This document shows, piece by piece, positions 45,101-57,100 of a DNA stretch of 64,000 bases. The notes beneath the pieces were generated by a model. It saw only the letters and a list, made by a program, of their open reading frames with translations, searched no databases and was not told the origin of the DNA. Both the position numbers and the translations under genes were made by a program. Position 1 is the first letter of the stretch, and each line of letters begins with the position of its first letter. The stretch covers positions 14,591,145 to 14,655,144 of the forward strand of contig JAZBQD010000025.1 of assembly GCA_036583965.1 (NCBI GenBank). Reading direction: 5' to 3'. Origin of the DNA: Prunella strophiata (Eukaryota > Chordata > Aves > Passeriformes > Prunellidae).

Positions 45101-48100
45101 CTTTTGGTGGAGATTAAATAGTAAATGTTGCTTTGTAAATTCCTTTTTAATTTTGTTGTAACTCAACTTTTTCCATGTTACGTTTCTGTCCAGTGTTAAA
45201 AGGGTTTTGAGGAAGGAACAATACTCTGTCACAAGTATTCACTTTGAATTTTAAATATTATGGGCTAGTTCTTGAACATACAAGGAGTATGGGTTGTTCT
45301 TTAAACAAAAAAAGAAGTCAATAAAATTATGGATGTGTCACTGATTCTCAAAAGGGCAGTTTCTCTGTGGGGCTGTTGCAGATTTTTCACCCAACAGCCA
45401 AAGACACCCCAAAATTTCTGGTACCTCATCAATGAGGTCACTACTTGGATGTTGTTGGGGTGTTCAGGAGGGCTCCTGCAGGAAGGCTCAGCTGTGAACT
45501 GAGGATCCTGACTGAATCCATGTTATTAGCTGGAATGTTGGGTGCAGCTCAGCATCCTTACAGGGAATCCTGAGCCAGGCTGCTGCTGGAGCATCACCAG
45601 GCTGGTGCAAACCTCTTTTTGTTGGATTATTTTGTCTCCAGTTCCCTTAAAATTGTTCCTAATTGGCTTAAAGAGGCTGAGTGTAAACTGAAGTGCTGCA
45701 CAGGCTTTTTCTGCTGACATAATTACATGATTTGAATGCAGCAAAGCCCACGGCCAAGCCACAAGGCAGTTACTGAAATCCAAGTCCTTGAGTGGCAGGA
45801 GTTTATTTGTTAAGGCAAATGGATCTAGTATTAATTGCAAAATTTTAAAAAATCCTGTCTTGGCTGCAGAGCTCATCACTGGCTGGTGTAAATCATTTTT
45901 CTGACTGTGCTGGAGTGGAACATGCCTGCAGGTTTTGCCTCAGTTGTCAATTTGACAAGAAATACTTGGAGATAACTGTGTCCATGTGGAGTTTTGCCTC
46001 TCATATCACCTGGATCTGAACTGAAAGGCATCCTGAGCTCTCCTGGCCTTTCTAGCACTCTGGGGTTATCTTAAGGCATTGCAGAGCTCACTTGAGCAAT
46101 CTATTTTCCCTTAAGCTTCTCCTTGTGAGCTCAGCAGTGGAGGGAAATGTTTCCATAAATTAATTTATGTGGCAGACACATTCCTAAAACATCCAGAGAA
46201 AGTGGAAGAAAACCAGTAATGCTGAATTCCAGGGCCTCAACAGAAGGCAGAGTAGCACAGGAGCAGAATGATTTGCTGTTAGAATTGCAGATGAGCCCTG
46301 TCTCAAGACTTCTTTCTGACATCATTTGCAGCATGTTCTTTGTTCTTCAGCATTAAATTGTATCCCAGTACTCTGAGTAGTCTCTAAACCTTTTACTGAA
46401 CCACTGGAGGGGTGGAGAAGAAAGGTAAATTGGGATATTGTATTGTCATTATGAGAAGCCAGTAATTCTACATAAAGTACTGATTCCTTAGAGGTTTAAA
46501 ATTTGCTTAGCCTGACTGAGGTGCCAGTGCCTGGTATTGTTAAAACTCCCTGGGTTTGTCAGAAAATATCCTGAGAGATGACTTTCAGTCCCTTCACAAT
46601 TTACCAGCAAGGTGGGTGTTAATAATTGAGTTCTTTGCCATCTACTCCTGTGTCTGAGACTTCCTTTTCAAAAGCCAAGATGAAGAGCTTTTAGATGGGC
46701 TATTTTCTCCCCAAATATTTCACCAGACTCTGTGTTTTTAGCAGTGTTAACTCAGCCTGGCTCTCCTTTGGAGGGTCAGGAAGATCAGGAGCAAAGTCAG
46801 CCTGTATTGCAGAATTATGGCTTCAAGGATTACTTGTAGCAATTGGGATTGACTTTGGACTTTTTTGTCCCAGAGGGAGCATAAATGTGCATAAATCACT
46901 TTGGATGTGTCTGGGCAGCAGTGGAGAGTAGTGCTGTCCTTCAGCTGGAAACAAAACTTTGTCCCACTTGAAGAAGTCTTTCATATCCCTGTGGCTGATG
47001 AAGGCACAATGTTGGAGCCCTAGATGCTGAGAATTTTAAACTTTCTGTGCTGAAAGGCACAGATTCACAAAAGAGCACATTTGACCTGTGGCTGTGGAGA
47101 AGACTTCCAAAATTGATTAATAACACTGAGATTATGAGTGTATAGTTAGTTAGAAGTGTGTAATATCACAGGGTGGAAAACTTAGAGTTTGGGGTTTTAG
47201 AATATAGAAACAAATATAAAGCAAGAGAAAAGTTTTAGAGTAGAGGCAAATTGTTTTTCTTTACCTTCTTCCTTCTTCTTCATGGGTTTAGGTGATATTT
47301 TATAATTAGACAAAAAAGTCCACACTGCAGGCTTTGAGTGATCAGTTATTAAGTTAAAGTGAGAAAATAATCTAGGTATCATTTCTTAATTGGCTAGTTT
47401 AGCCTTAAAAGACCTTGTAACAAGAGATAGTTAGCCATTTTATGCCTTACTAATGAAAGACTGCAGAACTCACTGCAGTGAGACTGTAATATAGATAAGA
47501 AATCAATAAACACAAACTATCACCTCAAGTACCTTCAATCCTAACTCCAGCAAAAGTAAAAAAAAACCAAAGAACCCACAAACTGCTGCTCTGTGTGAGG
47601 ATCAAACTCAGGATTTTCAGAGTATGAGACAGTTTCCAGTTTGAGATCCAGTGCAGGTGCAAGGGGAGGTCAGATCCCTGAGCTGCAGCCTTTGGGCCGT
47701 GTGGGAAGGGAGGGAATTTTGGGGATGCTGCTGGGCAGGGGATGCAGCAGACAGAAGGGACAGGCTGTTGCTGTGACCGTGCTGGGACACACAATGTGTG
47801 CAGTGACATTATGAAAGCTCTCCTGAAACCCAAGGATTCCCACGGGGCTCGAGCTGTTGCAACATCAGAGATTCGTGTCCTGTGGGAACTGGAGTGCCCT
47901 CAGTGGCGAAGCTGTTGTAAACTGTGAGTAGTGCTGCTAATCCCTGTCTGTCAGTGAGTGTTGTCATCACACTGCTCTCCTGTGCTCCTCAGCTGATCCA
48001 GTCTCCTGTGACCACTCCCCTGGGGCTGATCATGCTGAAAACCACCTCGGAGGAGCTGGCGTGTCCCCGCGAGGACCTGAGCGTGGCGCGCAAGGAGGAG

Positions 48101-51100
48101 CTGCGCAAGCTGCTCCTGGAGCAGGTGCAGACGGTGCTGGGGCTCCTCACAGGTGAGAGTCACACCTTGTGCCACTGGGCACTGTGTCCCCTCAGCACCC
48201 AGAGCTGGGCTGCCACTCCTGGGCAGCATGGAGCACAGTGGGGGTGATGAAGTGGCTGCTGCTGCAGAGCAGCTGCTGAGCTCCCTCCATGGAGAGGGAT
48301 GGGGATTGTCTGCTCTTAGTGAGCCCAAAGCTGTCCTAGAGTGTTTCTGTCCCTCCCAAAGCACTCAAGGCGTGTTCTACCAAAGTTCCATGCACTCTGT
48401 GCTGTGTTGTTGGATCAGTGTGTCTTTGAGGAGGCACTTCTGAAAGGTCTCTCTTTGGCCAGGTATTTTGGAGAGCATCTGGGATAAGCACAGTGCTACT
48501 GCTGCCACTCCACCACCGTCCCCGACCTCAGGAGAAAGTGGTAAGGAAATGTGGGAAATGAATTTGTAGAGAATTTTTAAAGGTACAGGATGGGATTTCC
48601 ATATACTTAAACCTACAGTATCAGGCACAGATTCCTTCCTTTACTATCTAACCTCTCCTAATAACCCTTTCCCACAGCTTTTCACAGGCCAACAAATTCC
48701 TGATTGGAAAGAAAAGCCCTACATAAAGAAACAAATTGCACGGTGGGGATGCCCCACTGCAAATGTCATTAAAATGTGCCCACAGAGCTGCTTGTTGTCC
48801 TCACATGGCAGAAAGCCTCCCTGAAGTTTCAGTGCAAAATGTCCTAATGACAGTGAGTTAAAAGCATGGAATTGTTAAGGTTGGAAAAGCTCTCTAAAGT
48901 CATCAAGTCCTGCTGTTATTCCAGCACTGCCAAGGCCACCACTAACCCATGTCCCCAGTTGTCACATATGCAAGGCTTTTAAATCTTCTCAGGGATGGGG
49001 ACTCCACCACTGCCCTGGGCAGCTGTGCCAGGGCCTGACCACCCTTCCATGAAAAGATTTTCCCAATATCCAATCTGACCCTCCCCTGGCACAGCTTGAG
49101 CCATTCCCTCTCATCCTGTCCCTGTTCCCTGGGAGCAGAGCCCGACCCCCCAGCTGTCCCCTCCTGTCAGGAGTTGTGCAGAGCCACAAGGTCCCCCCTG
49201 AGCCTCCTTTTCTCCAGGCTGAGCCCCTTTCCCAGCTCCCTCAGCTGCTCCTGGTGCTCCAGCCCCTTCCCAGCTCTGTTCCCTTCTCTGGACCCCCTCC
49301 AGCCCCTCAATGTCCTTCTTGACCAGAACTGCTCCTAGGACTGGAGGTGCATCAGCAGTGCCAGCATCAGGGGACAGTCCCTGCCTGGGTCCTGCTGCCA
49401 CCCCAGTGCTGGTCCAGGCCAGGTGCCATTGCCATTGCCCACCTGGGCAGACTTTTCCACTGAGCATCCTTGCAGCCCCACTGCCACAAGCCTGTGGCCT
49501 TGCATGGGGTTGGCATTGTCCCCTGAATTCCAGCTGTTGGCACTCCCTGAATTCCAGCTGTTGGGACATCAAAGCTAGGGGAGCAAAACTGAATCCTACC
49601 TGGGAAAAAGGAAAATTAAGGTAGCCAAGTCTCTGTGAAATGGAACAGGGTGCCCAGAGCAGCTGTGGCTGCCCCTGGATCCCTGGCAGTGCCCAAGGCC
49701 AGGCTGGACAGGGCTTGGAGCAGCCTGGGACAGTAGGGAAGGTGTCCCTGCCCATGGCAGGGGTGGCACTGGATGGGTTTTAGGGTCCCTTCCAACCCCA
49801 ACTGTTCTGTGATTGTGAAAGTGTTTTCTGTCTGTTCCTGTTAGACTTCTGTGTGAGTGCTTATCTAATGTTAACCCATTTACATCTCTACCTCCTAGTT
49901 ACCTCTGAAATGGAGAACGCATTTTTGTGTCCTTGTCCTTGGCACACATTTCCTTGTCCCTGGGACCTTGAACAGTTCCCTGGGAGCTGCAGATCACTTC
50001 CTTGTGGCCAGATTGCAGCAGGCAGCTCCAGACTGCTGCCTCTGATAAGCTGTTGGCAGTGTTTTGCTCAGTGCTAAACCTTTCACATTGAAGTTTGAGC
50101 AGCAATTCAAGTGCTCCTTTCCTGTAGAAGAGCTTAAGATATTTCTATATTTATATACAAACCACAAACTTTAATGGAAAGAAATATTCCTTTGGGTTGG
50201 CAGGGGGAGAGTGGATTTTGCTGTAGCTGGGAAGAGTTTGGACAGGAAATATTTACAGAAAAGATCAAAGCTTCTGGTGTCAATTGTTAAGAATGGTGCT
50301 GGGGGAGGGCACTGGTGGAACAAATGCTGAGCTGGCTGTCATGGAAGCCTGTTGGAGATGTCCCCCAGTCCCCTGGGGCTTTGCTGAGGCAGCTTTCACC
50401 CACCTGTGTGCTCACCTCGTGACCTGGGATCGAATTTCCCAAACTGGAAATCGGCTGCGCTTCTGTGCTGGGCTTTTCCTTTCTCCTCTCTCAGGGAAAA
50501 CAAACAAACTTTCCACACAGTGTTTTCCCAAGATAATTGCTAAGAACCAGGACCACACAAGCAGTGCCTTTAGAAGTTTCATTTTGCCTGTGCAAACTTG
50601 TTTGTGTGAAACTCTCTCAGTTTTATTTTTCTGTGCTGTGTCTTTGCTGTGTCCATGTTAAAATTGGTTGTGCTTCCACTTCTTGAAGTCACAGAATCAC
50701 TAAGGCTGGAAAAGACTCTAAGATTGAGTCCAGCCATTAACCAGCACTGCCAGAGCCACCACTAAACCATGTCCCCAAGTGCCACATCCACATGGCTTTT
50801 GGACACTTGCATAGATGATTCCACCACTTCCAAAAGGAGTACCAGGTGCTTCCCTCTGATCCACTGCTTGCTCATTTTGTGTTCCCTGAGACTCAATTCC
50901 TTTGTACTGGCAATTCTTGAATGTTTTAATTGCTTGAGTGAGGTCACCTACCCTTTACTCTTTCCATTCAGGTGAGATTGAAGGTGTTCCAAGAGGCAAA
51001 ATGAGCTCCTGAGTCCCCATAAATGTTTAATATCTTCCATCAGAACCCAAATCTCTTTAGGAACTTGGAAAACCTCTGCTTCCTATTTTTCCTTTGCACA

Positions 51101-54100
51101 GGGAAGTGGAGTGAAATGGTTACTTGCAAGTCTTGCATGAGTTTTAAATAGCACTTGAAGACAACATTAAGCTCATTTCTCATATCACTTAAGCAAAGCA
51201 ACTCTGATAATGTCCCAAGCTGGACAACATTTGAGTTATTGCCATGGTGTAGGATTTACTCAGCAGCAGTCTCAGCCTCCAAATGTTGTCTTTGCATGAT
51301 TTATAGCACATTTCCTGATGAATCCCTTCCTCAGGAATATTCCCTCACCTATGGCAAACAAATGAGGAGCAGGAGTAGTTGTGGCTGCTCTCCTGCTGCA
51401 GAGCCACTCACTGGGAGTTTTGTGCTTTGGCATGAATGCAGCTGATGCTGTGAATTTGTCACCTGTTTGCAAAGACACTGAACATCCCTGAACCTCAGAG
51501 CTTCAGTGATTTAACTGTGTGCAAAGCACCTGAACCAGCTGCTGTGAGTTACAGGAGTGTAATTGAGAGTTTCTGGTGTGGATGGATTAAAAGATGAGAA
51601 TCTTTAATTCTCGTTGATTTTTGTGGTTGGACTGAATGTTTAAAAGAATAAAAATAGTTGGGGTTGGAAGGAACCTTAAAGATCATCACTGCCTTGGGCA
51701 AGGACACCTTCCACTGTCCCAGGCTGCTCCAAGCCCTGTCCAGCCTGGCTTTGGGCACTGCCAGGGATCCAGGGGCAGCCACAGCTGCTCTGGGCACCCT
51801 GTGCCAGGGCCTGCCCACCCTCCCAGGGAACAATTCCTAATTCCCAATATCCCATCCAGCCCTGCCCTCTGGCAGTGGGAGCCATTCCCTGTGTCCTGTC
51901 CCTCCATGCCTTGTCCCCAGTCCCTCCCCAGCTCTCCTGGAGCCCCTTCAGGCCCTGCCAGGGGCTCTGAGGTGTCCCTGGAGCCTTCTCCTCTCCAGGT
52001 GAGCACCCCCAGCTCTCCCAGCCTGGCTCCAGAGCAGAGGGGCTCCAGCCCTTGGGGCATCTCCATGGGCTCCCCTGAACTCTCTCCAGCAGCTCCAGGT
52101 CCTGCTGCTGTTGGCCCCAGGGCTGGGGCAGCTCTGCAGGTGGGGTCTCACTGAGGGGGCAGAATCCCCCCTCCTGCTGCCCACACTGAGCTCAGCCCAT
52201 CTCAGGGGGTTCTGGGTGCTCACAGCCAGGGCATGTCCAGCTCTCCTCCTCCAACAGCCCAAATCCTCCCCCAGGGCTGCTCTCAGTCTATTCCCTCCCC
52301 AGCCTGGATTTGTTTTGGGAGATTTTCCCAGCCCTGGTGCACTTGGCCTTGTTGAGCTTCAGGGGGTCTGTAAAAGCACAACTATGAGCTGTAGAGATGT
52401 GTCCAGGTGTGGATGTCCCCATGTGATTGAAAGGCAGCATTGTCTTGCTCAGCCAGAGCCACATGATGCCTTCAGTTTCTGGAGCACAGCAGAAAGAAGC
52501 AATGATAAGGCTTGGCAGGGAATTATGAATTTAGTGATGTAAGACATCAGTCTTGGTGAAAAATGAGGACTAAGGAGGGATGTGTTCATCACTCAGGCTC
52601 TTGTGTACATTGGAAGTAGCTCAGTAAATCATAGCTGTTATTTTGGCACTGCTGGTGTGTCAGGATGTTTCACTTCCATAAAAAATCACTCAGATTCTCT
52701 AAGAACTTCAGATTCTGTAGCACAGCAAGTGCCAGATTTTTAAAGATGAAGAGGTTATTAAAGATACAGAGGTACTCAAAGAAGAGCAGTGTGTTGAACA
52801 ACTTGGGGAAGGTGAATAGTTTTGCAGCAGGTGGAAGCCTGGAGGTTGTGGGCAGCATCTGTTGGAAAGGCAGTCTGGCTGGGGCTGGCCCTTGGGTTCC
52901 AAAAGCTTTGAGGAGGCAAAGGCCAGCAGGGATAAGGGAGTCTCTGGGTTGTTGGTGGCTTGGTTAGAGGTGGGACATGAAAGGTGAGTGCATGTGGTCT
53001 CCTCTTGCTGTGAGGGGGAGTTCACCCTGGACTAGGCAGGATTCACTTTAGAGCTTCTCCACATCATTCTGCAGAGAACTCACAGCAGCAGCAGCAGTCA
53101 GGAATAATTCCCTGCTGTGCTGCTCTGTGAAACTGATGCCTTAAGCAGCTGGAACAGAGGCTAAACAGAGTTAAGGGGAATAAAGAGGATATTTATTGAA
53201 GAGCCTTTAAAGGCCACACCCTGGCAGTACCAGAGCCACAGCTTTGGCTCTGCCCAGATGGCTCCAAGATGGAAGCAACAGAGGGATTGGTCACAAGAGC
53301 TCACATTTTTATAAGTTTTGGTCCATTTGCACATTGCAGCTAATTATCCAATTACAGCCCCAGCCTGTGATGAAGTTCCATCCTTCTTGTTTTTCTCTCT
53401 TCAGCTCACGTTGTTTGTGTTCTTGAGAGATTTGGATCATTTGTCCTTGGTCCCCAGCTAGAGAAGGAATTGTTGTGTCTCCCTACTCTGTGAAGAGAGC
53501 TCACCATCCCCTAATATGAAACCCTGACCCACACCTTACTATCCCCTTTTATGAAACCCAGACCCATATCCCAAAGCAGCACAAAATCGAAAAATAAAGA
53601 AAAAATAAAAATCTAAAACCTGAGGTATCAGAACTAAGGCTCATCTGCACCCTGAGTGGTGGCTGCAGTTCTGCTCTTTCAGTATCAGTGGGTGCAGAGG
53701 AGCAGTGAAGGCTTTGTAGAAGGACACTGAAGGGGATGGAGGGGTTTGAGTGGCTTCCCTGTAAGCAACAACATGAAGAAAAATCTTCTTTCTGTCAAAG
53801 AAACTGAGCAGGAGCTGTGTTAGAAGCCTACTGACACAAAGAAAGTGAAAGCAGGGATTATTTCTGTTCCCTGTTTGGGTAGAAAGTGAAACTAGCAGCT
53901 GGCATCCCCCAAACAAAGCAGCTTCATGGTGAAGCTGTGGAACTCTGTCACGAGATATTGTAAATATTAACTTTCTGTGGCTTCAGTTGGAGGCTGGAGG
54001 AAGTCATGGAAGATAAATCCTGAGGCTGTGTCAAGTTTTTCAGACTCCACCTTTCTTGGGAGGCCTTTGTCATGGGTTGGGAGGCTGGGGGATGTGATCT

Positions 54101-57100
54101 GTGCCTGCCATGGCATTTGGTCCCTGGGAAGAGGTGCTGGCCTGAGTGAGCTTTTTGGTGTGACTGGGGACACCACCACAAGTGTCACAGGCCAGGAGAA
54201 GCCTCTGTGATAATCAGTGAAAACAGGGATGTGCCAAGCTTATATCAAGGATGCTCAGCCTCATGGGGGGATAGAATTTTAGAATAAATTCCTAAAATAC
54301 ACCCCATGACTTTGTTGTATTTCCTGAAATACCATGAGAGCCCTGCCTGGTAATGCCAGAAGGGCTGAGTGAGGCTAATTCCTGAAATCACCAGTTCCTC
54401 TCAGCCTAATAACCTGCTGAGTCACAGGATGTGCTGAGTTGGAAGGGATCCACAAGGATGGTCAGGGTCCAGCTGCTGGGCAGCTGGGGGTTCATGCCCT
54501 GCCTGACACCCCTCTCTCCCCCAGGTGACCTCTTGAGTAGCCTCTTGCAGAGCCCCAGCGCAGCCAAACTGCTGAACCAGCCCATCCCCATCCTGGACAC
54601 AGACAGTGAATACATCTGCTCCCTGGCACTGGAGTGCCTGGCACACCTCTTCAGCTGGATCCCTTTGTCCACGAGCATCACCCCGTCCCTGCTCACCACC
54701 ATCTTCCACTTCGCGCGCTTCGGCTGCGACACGCGCACCCGCAAAATGTCCTCGGTCAACGGCAGCAGCCACAACTCGCTGCTGGGCCAGGAGCGGGGCC
54801 GCCTGGGCGTGCTGGCCATGGCCTGCATCAACGAACTCATGTCCAAGAACTGTGTGCCCATGGAGTTTGAGGAGTACCTGCTGCGCATGTTCCAGCAGAC
54901 CTTCTACCTCCTGCAGAAGATCACCAAGGAGAACAACGCGCACACGGTCAAGAGCCGGCTCGAGGAGCTGGATGAGAGGTAGGAGTGTAGGAATGTGGCC
55001 CCTGTTGGCAGAAGTAATAAAACTGTCCTTTGTCCCCCCAAAAACTGTCCTTTGTCCCCCCAAAAAGGAAAAGGCCCAGAAGTTTCTGTCACCACTTAGC
55101 AAAGGGGACTTCACTTTAAATTTAAGGACAGCTAGTTGGATATGAGCCAAGAAGTCCCTCCTGGGCAGTTTACTAGAAAAGCAAGTGAACAAAGAAACTA
55201 ATGGCTTTTCTAAGGTGTTTGACTAGGTACAAGACCTGCTTGCACCTAGCTGGGTTTTTCTCTTTGTTACTGCAAGAGCCATGCTGCTCATTGATGCCTT
55301 CTGCCAGGTAGCTGGGCTATCCTGGTGTGTATTATAACTCACCAAGAGCTTAAAAGATCTGGCTTGAGGCAAAAAATAATACATAGGAGCAGCTCAGCTC
55401 CCCCTCTGAAGGACTGGGGGGTTTGTTTCGGGGTCCTGCATGGGGTTGTTGAGGGCCTTTCTTTCAGAGCACTGAGCCAGGGCAGCCAGCAGAGGTAGGT
55501 GTGCCCTGGGAAGGGCTCAGTGCTGAGGGAGCTGCTGGCCCAGGTTTGTGTCCCTTGCTGTCCCTTCCCTGCCCTGTCCCCAGTTTGTTAGTGTTTGACT
55601 GCAGGTCTGAGGTGGCACCAGAGCTGAAGCTGTTGTCACAGAGCACAGAAGAGGCTCAGTGAGGTAAAGGCACTGCAGTGTCCCCTCTGTCCCCTCTGGT
55701 CAGTATGTGCCATTTTGCCCAAAGCACACAGAGCAGGGACATGTCTTGTGAGTCATGACTTAGGAGAAAACAGCAGAAACTTCCTACCTTTCATTAAGCC
55801 ATGGCCATTTCTGATTCTTTTTTATTTTTGCTTTTTAAATTTATTTCTAAACAGCACCAAACACAGCTTGGGGAGCTCTGTTCAGTGGTGAATGGCTCCA
55901 CTTCTCCACAAGCTTGGCTGGAGGCAGCAGGGAAGCAGCAGCACCTTGGGAAGCTGTGTATTCTTTTTTCAGGGTGTTACTGCCACCTTTTGTTCCCTGG
56001 GACAGCTCCACTCTCTTATGTCAGATATTCCTACTTGTAGGGGACAAAGTGAGACTCCTCGTGCTGTTGTGTTGAGTGGCTAAGCCTGGGTGTTGGCAGG
56101 GTGGTGACTTGGTGCTGCCTTTGTCACAGGGCTGCTGGCAGTGGCAGAGAGGTTGTAACTGTGTGAAAGTGCTGAGTATCTTACTACGGGTACACAAGGG
56201 TGGGAATAAATTTCCACTCAGGAGAAAAAAACATTTAGGAAAAAAGCTTTGGGTCCATTTGTAGGGAGGACTTGCACATTTCTGCTGCAGAATTCTCCTT
56301 TTCCATATCCTCAGATAAAGGCATAACTTTGGGGTGGTAAATCCAGACTCACAGGGAATTCTGCTCATTTTTTGCTAGCTCTGACTTGTGTCACTCTCTG
56401 CCTAGAAATGAGATATGTGGTGTCATGGTTTAGAATAGGAAGAAATTTAAGGAAGTGATGCAAAGCTTTTTGTGTAACTAACAGTCTGTTGGACTACTGG
56501 GAAGCTGGAGACACCTCTGTGAAACATACATGTTAAAAATGAGAAAACCTAAGAACTTTCTGACTAAAAATTTCAGGCTTTGTTTCTTTACATTGTCAGT
56601 AAGAAAGAAAAGGTTGTAAGGAGAAAAGAAGTATTCTAAAGAATTTGTTTTGTTTTTTTCTCCCCCCTCTTTTTCTTTTAGTTACCTTTTATAAAATTTT
56701 CTTTATACCCTTTTAAAGTCTTAAGCCTACTTGCCTTTCCCCTAATCCTATCTCACAACAAAAAATAAGTGCACTAGTAATTAGCCAACACTAAAGCCCA
56801 CCACACTCATTAGTGCATTGGTTAAAGAAATCTCAAAACTGAAAAATCTAAAATTAGTGAACCAAAAGCACTACATGTGGGAATGTGACACCTTTGCCTG
56901 CAGGGCAAAGAGCCAGGGTTCCCCTCTGGATTTCAGAAAAGCTCTCCTGGAAACCCACAATCCTCTATTTAAGTGTTCTTTCTTTTATGGACACCATCAA
57001 GCAGCCTTTGGGGCCAGCCTTCAGTGGAGGGTGTGGAGCTGTGCTGGCCTGGGCAGAGGTGGTTTTGCCATTCCATGACATTCCTTAGACCTGTTATCCA

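Larger units (their letters stand above)
45028..47992 (+). other. XPO6: XPO6 intron 4
   Basis: 3.0 kb. It is mostly unique AT-rich sequence, plus an LTR (47159-47580) and a tRNA-Met-complementary segment (47584-47630). No exon-like segment is seen. Confidence 0.9.
48541..54524 (+). other. XPO6: XPO6 intron 6, transposon-rich
   Basis: 6.0 kb. CR1 copies are at 48866, 49645, 50688, 51655 and 54418, and an LTR at 53134. The remaining unique parts (about 49820-50690, 50860-51655, 52375-53134, 53630-54418) have no exon-like segment. Confidence 0.9.

Noticed and set aside
47587..47630. A functional tRNA-Met gene on the minus strand
   Set aside because: Only the 3' half is present. The D arm and 5' acceptor strand are missing, and several stem positions are changed.
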